A stretch of 64,000 nt of DNA, taken from assembly GCA_003712055.1 (NCBI GenBank), contig RHLJ01000003.1, positions 62,001 to 126,000 on the forward strand. The letters are read 5' to 3'. The notes under the pieces are model-generated. The model was given only the letters and a program-made list of their open reading frames with translations, was not told the DNA's origin and searched no databases. A program made the position numbers and the translations under genes. Below, piece after piece: positions 17,168-25,983 of this stretch. Numbering within the stretch: position 1 is the stretch's first letter; every line of letters begins with the position of its first letter. This stretch comes from Balneola sp. (GTDB lineage Bacteria > Bacteroidota > Rhodothermia > Balneolales > Balneolaceae).

Positions 17168-18617
17168 TTCTATTTAGCATTTTAAATTTAGGCCTTAAAA
17201 TATAAATCATATTTTTGAAGAAAATTGGCTTCAAAATAAAACTAGTACCTAGATAAGTTCCTGCTCCCACGAGAATAAGAATTATCAATCTGACCCAGAT
17301 TAATTCGAATTGAATACCATCAATAACGAATACTATTGCAATCATTGGTAATGAATATAGTAGAACGTGTATTATATCTTTAATTTGATCCGCTATTGGG
17401 TAAATAATCAACTTTGCAGTGTATCTCATATTCAAGAATAGAGAAAAATATGAACTGATTACCTGCCCAATTATCAATCCCCAAAAACCATATTGAATTC
17501 CAATAATAATTGCGATTAGTACCCCAGTCTTCTTTATAATTTGCAATTTCAGCAACAGGCCTGAATGCCCAAATATTTTTAGTACATCGGTATTCAAAAC
17601 CTGTAAATGATTAATCATTCCAGCTATAGCTATTACCTGTAGTATTGGTACGGAGGGAGCCCATTTAGACCCTATTAACGTAATAATAAATGGTTCTGCG
17701 ACTAATATCAGACCGGTCATTATGGGAAAAACGAAGTAAGACGTTACCTGAACTGTTTTTATGTGAGCGTCTGTTATTCTCTCTTGGTCGTCTTTTACTT
17801 TCGATAGTGTTGTGTAATTAGCTCTTGTCACAGATCCTATTAAATTTTCTGAGATCGAATTTTTAATGTTTTCAGCCTGTGAGTAAAAGCCCAGAATACT
17901 AAACTGGAAGTATTTGGCAATTAATACTTTGTACAAATTTTTAAAACTGATATCCAACAACCCCGACAGCATTAACTTATAACCAAAGCCAAAAAGCCTT
18001 TCAAAGGATTCCTTCCTTATAAACCCTTTGGGTATCCATGGATTGACTATCCAGAATAACAGTGAAGTAAAAAAAGCCATACTTACATATTGTATAGCTA
18101 AGGCCCAAACACCCAGGCCTTCTACTGCTGCATAAATAGCGAGTACCGAGCTTAACAAAAAAGCGACCAGATAAACAAAAGCATGCCCTTTGAAATTAAT
18201 TTGATGTATGAATTGCGCTCGCTGGATAATTGAGAGGGAAGAAATTAATGGGGTAACTGCCATTAATTTTGTCAAGTTTATCAGTGTATCATTTTCATAA
18301 AACACACTAATGGGCTCAGCCGAAAACCATATAAGAATTGATAACAGAAAGGCTATTATTAGATTAACATAAAAAGTAGTAGCCCTGTCCTGGTCGGTGA
18401 TATTCTTTTCTCTAATTAAAGCCTGACTAAATCCACTATCTATTAAAACCTGGGCAACGGCAAATACAATAATTATGGATGCTATTAATCCATAATCTTC
18501 AGGAGTTAAAATTCGAGCTAATACAATAGTTGAAGCAAACTGTATGGCCTTTCCACCGAACTTTTCAACACCAGCCCAAAAGACTCCTACTACTGCCTTA
18601 TCTGATAACGATGACAT
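17157..18617 (-). CDS. Wzx-type polysaccharide flippase (MOP/PST superfamily)
   Basis: This 486-aa integral membrane protein with about 12-14 predicted spans moves lipid-linked oligosaccharide units across the inner membrane. The N-terminal LSDKAVVGVFWAGVEKFGGKAIQFASTIVLARILTPEDYGLIA is the classical opening of the polysaccharide-transporter (Wzx/WzxC) family, and MFSQALIREK-type loops (DSGFSQALIREKNIT) follow. It is transcribed convergently with the sulfotransferase-like gene (11-bp overlap) and sits at the edge of the locus, next to hisS. With sulfotransferases and glycosyltransferases alongside, it implies that a sulfated repeat unit is exported. No Wzy polymerase or Wza/Wzc gene is visible, so these must be elsewhere or another polymerisation route is used. 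Confidence 0.9.
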   Translation of the reverse strand: MSSLSDKAVVGVFWAGVEKFGGKAIQFASTIVLARILTPEDYGLIASIIIVFAVAQVLIDSGFSQALIREKNITDQDRATTFYVNLIIAFLLSILIWFSAEPISVFYENDTLINLTKLMAVTPLISSLSIIQRAQFIHQINFKGHAFVYLVAFLLSSVLAIYAAVEGLGVWALAIQYVSMAFFTSLLFWIVNPWIPKGFIRKESFERLFGFGYKLMLSGLLDISFKNLYKVLIAKYFQFSILGFYSQAENIKNSISENLIGSVTRANYTTLSKVKDDQERITDAHIKTVQVTSYFVFPIMTGLILVAEPFIITLIGSKWAPSVPILQVIAIAGMINHLQVLNTDVLKIFGHSGLLLKLQIIKKTGVLIAIIIGIQYGFWGLIIGQVISSYFSLFLNMRYTAKLIIYPIADQIKDIIHVLLYSLPMIAIVFVIDGIQFELIWVRLIILILVGAGTYLGTSFILKPIFFKNMIYILRPKFKMLNRIKV

Positions 18618-18744
18618 TCAATTTTTACATAAAATTCGAATCGAAATGTATACTTTTTTTGAAGTAAAAGGTTCGCAAATCTAAAATCAGAATTTCACTT
18701 CCATGAATCTTATCTTCTCTCCTCATAAATTTTGCGATTAATAC

Positions 18745-20004
18745 ATGGCTAAAACTACCTACTCTACCCATCATGGAATGTTCGACATTCTCCCTGATGA
18801 AACACCAACCTGGAGAGCTCTCGAGCAGATTATCCATGAAGAAGCAGCTAAATTCAATTTCGAAGAGATTAGAACTCCCATTCTTGAACAAACAGAATTG
18901 ATTAAGCGTGGAGTCGGTCAATTAACAGATATAGTAACTAAAGAGATTTTCGCATTTACAAAAGGAGATAGCAATTACGTACTCCGGCCTGAGCTTACCG
19001 CTCCTGTAGTACGTTCATTCGTACAACATCACCTGGCACAACGAGGAGGGACTCAAAAACTCTATTACATCGGACCCATGTTTAGAGCTGAACGACCACA
19101 AAAAGGCAGGCAGCGTCAGTTCCATCAATTTGGTGTAGAAATTATTGGAACTGATAACCCGGTGGCCGACGTAGAATGCATGGCATTTATGATGCGTATT
19201 TATCAGCGTATTGGAATCAAAAATTTCAGTTTGAAGATTAATTCTGTTGGAGATCCGGAAAGCAGAGATGCTTATAAAACGGTACTCCGAGATTACCTAA
19301 AACCACACTTCGATACATTAAGCGAGCTTTCGCAACAACGATTTGAGAAAAATCCGATGCGTATCCTGGATTCGAAAGAGCCAGAAGACCAAGAGTTTAT
19401 AAAGAATGCCCCGATAATTAGTGATCACCTAAATGAAGAATCTAAACTTCATTTCGAACAAGTGTGTGAATACCTTACGGCGCTGGATATTGAGTATACC
19501 ATAGACCCACTACTGGTTCGTGGTATGGATTATTATACCCGTACTGCTTTTGAGCTAACAAGCCCGGACCTTGGTTCACAGGATGCACTGGCTGGTGGTG
19601 GTCGCTATGATTTATTGGTTGAAGAAATTGGAGGGCAACCCACTCCAGCAGTAGGATTCGCGGCAGGAATGGAAAGATTACTCATTGCCTGTGAAGAACT
19701 GGGAATTGGCCTTGTTGAAGAGAAAGCCATTGATGTTTATATCATTACCCTTGGCGATACCGCCAGAAACTGGGCTATAAAAACTCTTTCCAAGTTTAGA
19801 GAAGTCGGCGTTTCTGCTACAATGGATTACCAGGGCCGGTCAATGCGTGCACAAATGAAAGATGCCAACAGAGAAAACGCCATGCATACATTGATTGTAG
19901 GAGACAATGAGCTGGAACAAGGATTATTTACTTTTAGAAATATGAAGGAAAGCAGCGAAGAATCTCTTTCATTAGATCAAATCCTCTCTTTCTTATCGAG
20001 CTAA
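18745..20004 (+). CDS. hisS: Histidyl-tRNA synthetase
   Basis: HisRS charges tRNA-His. The protein is 419 aa, standard for bacterial HisRS. Class II motifs are visible: motif 2 region MFRAERPQKGRQRQFHQFGVE, the HisRS-specific LVRGMDYYTRTAFEL (HisA motif) and motif 3 AVGFAAGMERLLI. The C-terminal anticodon-binding domain begins near KAIDVYIITLGD. It has its own promoter in the 127-bp gap after the divergent flippase gene. It converges on the permease gene at 20008, with the stop codons only 3 bp apart. Confidence 0.97.
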   Translation: MAKTTYSTHHGMFDILPDETPTWRALEQIIHEEAAKFNFEEIRTPILEQTELIKRGVGQLTDIVTKEIFAFTKGDSNYVLRPELTAPVVRSFVQHHLAQRGGTQKLYYIGPMFRAERPQKGRQRQFHQFGVEIIGTDNPVADVECMAFMMRIYQRIGIKNFSLKINSVGDPESRDAYKTVLRDYLKPHFDTLSELSQQRFEKNPMRILDSKEPEDQEFIKNAPIISDHLNEESKLHFEQVCEYLTALDIEYTIDPLLVRGMDYYTRTAFELTSPDLGSQDALAGGGRYDLLVEEIGGQPTPAVGFAAGMERLLIACEELGIGLVEEKAIDVYIITLGDTARNWAIKTLSKFREVGVSATMDYQGRSMRAQMKDANRENAMHTLIVGDNELEQGLFTFRNMKESSEESLSLDQILSFLSS

Positions 20005-20007
20005 GTT

Positions 20008-22113
20008 TTAGCTTATCATTTTCTGGAGTGCTTTTATATCCTCCTTATCTCCAATAATGGAAAGTTCATCTCCTTCTTGAAGTACTGTGATACCGTGGGG
20101 TATTTCAATATTACCCTGCCTGTGAATGATAGTAATCAAACTCTGACCTGGAAGTCTGATATCTTTGATCATCTGCCCGATAAACAGATTCGTTTCATCT
20201 TCAGGCTTTAGAGTAATACGAATAAAACGTTCGTCTCTAAGTAAAATCTCCCTCAATTCAACTTCAGTTTCTGCGCCATTCCATCTCTCTATGAAGTTAT
20301 GAATCCCAACTTTTTGAGCAATTTGAGCAAGCATTCGCAAATGTTGACCCGTGTTGTTTTGAGGACTAATTAAGAACAGGATTGCACTAAGCGTTTCCGA
20401 CCCCGATTGATCAGAGGCCAAATGCTTCATATCCTCAGTTTCGAGTCCTTTTTTAATTCTCACCAAAACCATCTCTGGTTGGATATCACCTTCCAGCTTA
20501 GCATGATTTAATGCCACTCCTTCTGCGATAGGTATGATATGCTCCTGATCAAAATCCTTAAAAAGTGTTTCTAGTTCTTCTAAAGGGGTATTTAATTTTT
20601 GAGCAAAACGCTCCGAGACTTTGTCTACAATTGCCGAATACTTTGCATTATTCGTTATATCCAGCACTTCAGATCGAGAAATCATCTCTTCATACTGGTC
20701 CTCTTGCCGTAAGCCTTTTTCCTTCAAAATACCCCTCATCTCTCGCTCAAGGCCTGAGTCTTTGTTTTCTCCTAATCGAGCATGCACGTGAAAAATAGCC
20801 CCTTGCCTATCTACTTTCTCAGCGGCATAATACTTATACCATACCACTCCAAAAACGCACACAATGATGGTAAACAGAATGGATAATCCACCCATCTCAA
20901 AGATGAGTACAATAGAAAGGATCATTCCCGCTATCTGAAGCCATGGGTAAAAGGGAGAATGGAATCCGGGATCATATTCTTCGATCCTACTTTCTCTCAT
21001 TACTATAACCGCCAAATTTAGAAGCAGGAATAATAGTAACTGGAATGCACTAGCGAGCTTTGCTACTTCTGCTACATTAAGGGCTAATAAAATAATCAGC
21101 ATCATAACCACTGTGCCTAATACTGACCAATGCGGAGTACCAAGCCTTCCGATTTTAGCAAACCGTTCGTTAATCAGTTTGTCTCGAGCCATTGCCATCG
21201 GGTATCTGGAAGCTGACATAATCCCTGCATTTCCAGTAGATGCAAAGGCAGCTACTGCCGCTATTACAACCAGAATCAGGCCTGTTGGCTCGGGCAACCA
21301 GTTAAGGAACACATCCCCAGCAGTAGCTACGGGGGTAAGGTCTTCGCGAAACTCGTTGGGGTCTAACACTGAAACCATTATAAACACCCCAACCACATAT
21401 ACAAACACAGCGGTGATGATTGCGAGAAACATCCCCAAAGGAATATTCCTATCCGGATTTTTTACTTCCTCTGCTATACTGGCAACTTTTGTAAGGCCGG
21501 CATAGGAAACAAATACCATCCCTACGGTTGCAAAAAATCCATAGTATCCATCTGTAAAAAGAGGAGTAAATCGATCGGAAGTTTGTTCCATCATTCCCGG
21601 TGAAAATACCGCGAACAAACCCTGAAGCACATAGAAAATCATAATTGTAACTAGTGCTGCTACAAGTACCTTTTGCAAAAAGGTAGTCTCTTTAGCTCCA
21701 ACCACGTTCAAAATCCCAAAAATAATAGTCAGAATTACTGCTACCGGAATAATGGGCACATCATAGAAAATAGCGATATAGGCGCCCATACCGATCAACG
21801 CGAAAGCACTTTTCAGAACCAGTGCAATCCAGGAGCCAAAGCCCCCAATTGTACCAATCATTGGTCCTAAACTTCTATCGATAATATAGTAGGTCCCACC
21901 GGCTTTGGGCATAGCTGTCGCCAACTCAGCTACACTGAACATGGTAGGCAGTACGATAATACCTGAAACGAGATAGGCCAAAAATACGGATGGCCCTGTC
22001 TCAGCAGCAGCTAAGCCCGGAAGCAAAAAGAATCCTGAACTAAACATTGCCCCTGTAGCGATTGCATATACGTCGGAGAGACCAAGTTCTTTAGCTAATT
22101 TGTCGTGGGCCAT
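20008..22113 (-). CDS. APC-family amino-acid permease with EIIA-like and RCK_C domains (copy 1, His retained)
   Basis: The 701-aa protein starts with about 420 residues of a 12-span APC amino-acid/polyamine permease (SSGFFLLPGLAAAETGPSVF; AMPKAGGTYY; FVSYAGLTKVASIAEE). A cytoplasmic region follows. Residues about 480-630 resemble a PTS EIIA type-2 (PtsN-like) domain: EGVALNHAKLEG places His537 where PtsN has its phospho-accepting His (GVAIPHGKL), and AILFLISPQNNTGQHLRMLAQIA fits the second half. Residues about 630-701 resemble an RCK_C/TrkA-C ligand-binding domain (SLITIIHRQGNIEIPHGITV; GDELSIIGDKEDI). It is tandem with a paralogue, and ptsH/ptsI are in this window. Regulation of transport by phosphorylation and ligand is inferred; the substrate is unknown. 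Confidence 0.88.
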   Translation of the reverse strand: MAHDKLAKELGLSDVYAIATGAMFSSGFFLLPGLAAAETGPSVFLAYLVSGIIVLPTMFSVAELATAMPKAGGTYYIIDRSLGPMIGTIGGFGSWIALVLKSAFALIGMGAYIAIFYDVPIIPVAVILTIIFGILNVVGAKETTFLQKVLVAALVTIMIFYVLQGLFAVFSPGMMEQTSDRFTPLFTDGYYGFFATVGMVFVSYAGLTKVASIAEEVKNPDRNIPLGMFLAIITAVFVYVVGVFIMVSVLDPNEFREDLTPVATAGDVFLNWLPEPTGLILVVIAAVAAFASTGNAGIMSASRYPMAMARDKLINERFAKIGRLGTPHWSVLGTVVMMLIILLALNVAEVAKLASAFQLLLFLLLNLAVIVMRESRIEEYDPGFHSPFYPWLQIAGMILSIVLIFEMGGLSILFTIIVCVFGVVWYKYYAAEKVDRQGAIFHVHARLGENKDSGLEREMRGILKEKGLRQEDQYEEMISRSEVLDITNNAKYSAIVDKVSERFAQKLNTPLEELETLFKDFDQEHIIPIAEGVALNHAKLEGDIQPEMVLVRIKKGLETEDMKHLASDQSGSETLSAILFLISPQNNTGQHLRMLAQIAQKVGIHNFIERWNGAETEVELREILLRDERFIRITLKPEDETNLFIGQMIKDIRLPGQSLITIIHRQGNIEIPHGITVLQEGDELSIIGDKEDIKALQKMIS

Positions 22114-22212
22114 AAAAAAAGTTAAGTCTGATGATATTGCTTATCTATTCAACAGTATAAAGAAGTATGAGTAAACAACCATTATCTACTCACTTCTTTT
22201 CCAGATAGTGCG

Positions 22213-22236
22213 AATTTGATAAGTACCAATCAAATT
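22213..22236. promoter_or_regulatory. Dyad AATTTGAT-N8-ATCAAATT between the two permease genes
   Basis: A perfect 8-bp inverted repeat with an 8-base spacer lies about 100 bp upstream of the copy 1 permease start. The same half-sites, with a 4-base spacer, recur at 27583-27602 upstream of the His-rich gene. Could be an operator or a weak hairpin. Confidence 0.35.
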
Positions 22237-22273
22237 TAACTTTTAAAAAAACAGAATCAGATTGGATAAGTAA

Positions 22274-24364
22274 TTATTCTTCAAGGCCTTCCTTGAGTAC
22301 CTTTATATCGTTAGGATAACCTAGAATAGATAGTACATCTCCGGATTCTAACTTGGTTTTCCCTTTTGGAATAACGATTTCCCCGTCTCTCTCAATAATG
22401 GCAATCAAGCATTCCCCGGGTAAGCTTACATTCATAATCTCTTTTCCTATCCACTCTTCTGACTTTGTATGCTCCTGAAGGCGAATATGGATAAAACGCT
22501 CATCAGTCAGAAGTACATTCTTTAGCTCCTTTTCACCCTCGGCCTGTTTCCACCGCTCCAAAAATTCTTCCGCTTCAATTAGCTCTGCTAGATGACCGAT
22601 AATCCGCATGTGCAAAAGAGGACGGTCAGCGGGTGTAACCAAGAAAATCATAGCATGTGCCTTATGCTCTTCTTTTCCAATGTTTAACACCATTCCCTCT
22701 TTTGATTGTATAGCAATCATCTCAGGAATCTTCACTTCTTCTACTTGTACATACTTGAAGAATACACCTTCTTTTAACTGGGTAAAATTCTGTTCGAAAT
22801 TAGAAAGGCTATCTTTTAAGACTGTTCGCTCCACACTTACCTTGCGATCAAGATTTATCGTGGCTTTCATCAATAGCCGTTCAAAATTCGTTTGCTGATC
22901 GGTAGCCTTTATTATCGTCGACCTTGCTATTACTTCTTCATAGGTAAGAGCGGTATTAAGGTTTTTCTCATTAATGATGGTCATTAACTCATGTTCCAGC
23001 GCCTCATATCTTAACTGACCCAACCGGGCATGAATATGGTAAATAGCTCCTTGTCGCTTCACCTTTCCATGAGAATAATAGAAATACCAGCCAATGCAGA
23101 TTATAATTAATGTGCCAGTAAGACCTACGGCCAATAATCCCATCTCGGCAACCAGCCACAATGAAATAATCATACCTGCAATTTGAACCCAAGGATAGAA
23201 TGGAGATTTATAGCCAGGTTTATAAGCCTCAATCTTACTTTCTCTCATCACTATTACCGACAAATTAATCAGGAAGAAAAGTAATAGTTGAAATGCACTG
23301 GCAAGTTTCGCTACAGCCTCTACATCAAATAGTATGAGGACTAAGAGCATGACCCCGGTAGTAACTAATACCGAAATGTGAGGGGTTTTGAATTTTCCAA
23401 TCCTGCCAAACTTAGAACTAATCAAATTATCCCTACTCATTGCGAGAGGATACCTGGAAGCAGACATAATTCCTGCATTCCCGGTTGATGCAAAGGCAGC
23501 TATTGCTGCAATTACTACTAATAAAAGCCCTGAATTACCGGGCAGAAAGTCTAAAATCACTCTCCCAGCATCGGCTACCGGGGTAAGACTTGAAAATAAT
23601 TCATCAGCGGGTAACACATTTACCATGATATATACCCCAACTACATACACAATACTTGCAGTCAATAGTGACAATATCATTCCTAAAGGAATAACCTTAT
23701 CCGGATTTTGGACTTCCTCAGCAATACTGGTTGCCTTCGTTAAACCCGCGTACGAAACGAATACTAATCCAATGGTAGAGATGAAACCATTTATTCCGTT
23801 AGTGAAAAAATCTTGTTGTCTGAGCTCTGGTAAAGGATTCTGAGCTATATACATGTAATTCAGGCCCTGAATTACAAAGAAGGCCATAATCACTACTAAT
23901 GAAGCAACAAGTATGCGTTGTAGTAATGCGGTTTCCTTAGCGCCAAAAATGTTAAGCAATCCAAAGGCTACTGTTAATACCAGTGCAAGGGGAAGAATTG
24001 GAAGATCGACGAATAAAGTCAGATATGCTCCCATCCCAATCAAGGCGAAGGCACTTTTAAAAACTAATGCTATCCAGGAACCCAGCCCTCCTATTGTTCC
24101 AATCAATGGACCTAAACTACGATCAAGAAAATAGTAAGTACCACCAGCCTTTGGCATTGCTGTAGAAAGCTCTGCTACACTAAACATTGATGGTAAAATT
24201 AAAAAAGCAGCGGCGAGGTATGCTAAATACACTGCACTACCTGTTTCCATGGCAGCAATACCGGGCAAAAGGAAAAAGCCCGAACTAAACATAGCTCCCG
24301 TACTTACTGCATAGAGGTCAAAAAGCGTAAGCTTTTTAGATAGTTTTTTTTTCGATTCGGCCAT
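22274..24364 (-). CDS. APC-family amino-acid permease with EIIA-like and RCK_C domains (copy 2, His replaced)
   Basis: This is a 696-aa paralogue of the 20008 gene with the same layout: about 425 residues of APC permease (SSGFFLLPGIAAMETGSAVY; FVSYAGLTKATSIAEEV), an EIIA-2-like region, then an RCK_C-like C terminus (CLIAIIERDGEIVIPKGKT; GDVLSILGYPNDI). At the position equivalent to the phospho-accepting His it has Tyr538 (EGVFFKYVQVEE), so if the EIIA assignment is right this copy cannot be phosphorylated. It is separated from copy 1 by 160 bp and is divergent from lysA across 212 bp. Placement beside lysA/lysC hints at lysine or a related amino acid as substrate, which is speculative. Confidence 0.87.
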   Translation of the reverse strand: MAESKKKLSKKLTLFDLYAVSTGAMFSSGFFLLPGIAAMETGSAVYLAYLAAAFLILPSMFSVAELSTAMPKAGGTYYFLDRSLGPLIGTIGGLGSWIALVFKSAFALIGMGAYLTLFVDLPILPLALVLTVAFGLLNIFGAKETALLQRILVASLVVIMAFFVIQGLNYMYIAQNPLPELRQQDFFTNGINGFISTIGLVFVSYAGLTKATSIAEEVQNPDKVIPLGMILSLLTASIVYVVGVYIMVNVLPADELFSSLTPVADAGRVILDFLPGNSGLLLVVIAAIAAFASTGNAGIMSASRYPLAMSRDNLISSKFGRIGKFKTPHISVLVTTGVMLLVLILFDVEAVAKLASAFQLLLFFLINLSVIVMRESKIEAYKPGYKSPFYPWVQIAGMIISLWLVAEMGLLAVGLTGTLIIICIGWYFYYSHGKVKRQGAIYHIHARLGQLRYEALEHELMTIINEKNLNTALTYEEVIARSTIIKATDQQTNFERLLMKATINLDRKVSVERTVLKDSLSNFEQNFTQLKEGVFFKYVQVEEVKIPEMIAIQSKEGMVLNIGKEEHKAHAMIFLVTPADRPLLHMRIIGHLAELIEAEEFLERWKQAEGEKELKNVLLTDERFIHIRLQEHTKSEEWIGKEIMNVSLPGECLIAIIERDGEIVIPKGKTKLESGDVLSILGYPNDIKVLKEGLEE

Positions 24365-24576
24365 CTCGATATAAAAGAAACGTTCGTTTTGCTAAAAAGG
24401 CTTAGCTCTTTGTGTAGAAATCAACTTTATCATGTTCTTAGTTCCATAAAAAGAATGCAATAGCTAAAAACAGTAAAAAAATACACTCTTTCCCTTTTGG
24501 ATTGCTAAATTTGTGCCTCATTTAACTAGTTATACTCACTCGAACTATCGAAGAAGGCGGCGTAGCCGAATATATA

Positions 24577-25734
24577 ATGTTTCCAAACGAAATTGTTGAC
24601 TCTTTCAGGGGGTTAAAAACCCCATTCTATTATTATGATCTTGATGTACTAAATGCCACATTATCTCAAGTCGAGAAATATGGAACAAGCAGAGGGTGTC
24701 ATATCCATTATGCCTTGAAAGCTAATCACCAGGTCAAGGTGCTTGAACACATAAAAGCGGCTGGATTAGGTGCTGATTGTGTAAGTGGTGGAGAAATCGA
24801 ACGAGCTTTGGAAGCTGGATTTTCGCCTTCTGAAATTGCTTTTGCGGGAGTAGGAAAAAGTGATGATGAAATCCTTTTAGCCTTAGAGCATGACATCTTT
24901 TGCTTCAACTGTGAATCTCCTCAGGAAATTGAAGTGATAGATTCGCTGGCGAGAAAGCTTGGAAAGAAAGCACGAATTGCACTTCGCCTGAATCCCAATG
25001 TGAATGCAGATACACATCACTACATTACTACTGGATTGAATGAAAACAAATTCGGGATTAATGAAGAGGATTTAGATACGGTTTTAGATCGGCTGCCTCA
25101 ATTTGAGAATCTTAAGCTTATAGGAATCCACTTTCATATTGGTTCTCAAATAGAAAACCTGAGCCCTTTTGAAGAGCTTTGCGCCAAAGCAAATCAACTA
25201 AATCACTATATCGAAGATAAAGGCTTCAAGCTTAGTGTAATTAATGTTGGTGGAGGATTTGGTATCAACTATTCTCACCCAAACGAACATGCTACTCCTG
25301 ATTTCAAAGGCTTTTTTGATTTATTTGAGAAACATATCCAGTTAAAAGGTCATCAGAATCTACACTTTGAACTAGGTAGATCCATCATTGGGCAGTCAGG
25401 AAGCCTCATCACTAAAGTGCTATTTACCAAAGAAGGGCGAACCAAAAACTTTGCGGTTGTTGATGCAGGCATGACTGAGCTTATACGTCCTGCCTTATAT
25501 CAGGCCAAGCACAGAATTGACGTACTAACCAGCTCTCAGCCTACCAAGAAATATGATGTAGTAGGCCCTATTTGCGAGAGTTCAGATACCTTTCGAAAGG
25601 ATATTGATATCCCGGAAGTAAAACGGGGTGATATCATTGCAATAAGAAGTTGCGGTGCCTATGGTGAGGTAATGAAGAGCCAGTACAACCTCCGTCCTCA
25701 TATTGCTTCCGTATTCTCAGAAGATTTGGGGTAA
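24577..25734 (+). CDS. lysA: Diaminopimelate decarboxylase
   Basis: LysA decarboxylates meso-diaminopimelate to lysine, the last step of lysine synthesis. The 385-aa protein is a fold-III PLP enzyme: the PLP Lys is in HYALKANHQ, a Gly-rich phosphate-binding loop in NVGGGFGINYS, the dimer active-site Cys in PICESSDTFRKD, and the terminal RSCGAYGEVMKSQYNLRP. The upstream aspartokinase-type gene, 250 bp downstream on the same strand, supports a role in the aspartate pathway. The start ATG 24577 is preceded by a GAAGAAGG tract. Related decarboxylases of other substrates are possible, but the motifs fit LysA best. Confidence 0.92.
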   Translation: MFPNEIVDSFRGLKTPFYYYDLDVLNATLSQVEKYGTSRGCHIHYALKANHQVKVLEHIKAAGLGADCVSGGEIERALEAGFSPSEIAFAGVGKSDDEILLALEHDIFCFNCESPQEIEVIDSLARKLGKKARIALRLNPNVNADTHHYITTGLNENKFGINEEDLDTVLDRLPQFENLKLIGIHFHIGSQIENLSPFEELCAKANQLNHYIEDKGFKLSVINVGGGFGINYSHPNEHATPDFKGFFDLFEKHIQLKGHQNLHFELGRSIIGQSGSLITKVLFTKEGRTKNFAVVDAGMTELIRPALYQAKHRIDVLTSSQPTKKYDVVGPICESSDTFRKDIDIPEVKRGDIIAIRSCGAYGEVMKSQYNLRPHIASVFSEDLG

Positions 25735-25750
25735 TGCCAACCAATATTTA

Positions 25751-25843
25751 ACCCACCCCTCAATCCCAAGAGGGGAACTCTTTACTTGAAGAAAATCTAT
25801 AACAGCGAGCCTCCCCTCCCACGGAGGGGATTGAGGGGTGGGT
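25751..25843. repeat. REP/MITE-like palindromic element, copy A
   Basis: The 93-bp element between lysA and lysC has perfect 17-bp terminal inverted repeats, ACCCACCCCTCAATCCC at 25751-25767 and its reverse complement at 25827-25843. Internally a hairpin TCCCCTCC-CAC-GGAGGGGA (25812-25830) overlaps the right end, and AACAGCGAGC (25801-25810) is conserved with copy B at 53530-53626. Confidence 0.85.
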
Positions 25844-25983
25844 CAGAAGTAAGTACTCGACTAGATCCTTCGGAAGTATCCTTAGGATGACTTTTTAAAA
25901 TAAAAAGGGGATGGAACAAAACTTCTCTTTGTTAATGGAATAAGATTTTAAACCCTTTATTTTCAGAACTTCATAAAGACTAG

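Noticed and set aside
18618-18744. T-box or other riboswitch upstream of hisS
   Set aside because: The 127-bp gap lacks room and recognisable stems, and T-boxes are not expected in this phylum.
20000-20021. Terminator AGCTAA-GTT-TTAGCT between hisS and the permease gene
   Set aside because: The stem is only six base pairs, lies within the coding ends of both genes and lacks a proper T-run.
25751-25843. CRISPR-like repeats
   Set aside because: Palindromic elements are single copies separated by kilobases, with no regular spacers and no cas genes.
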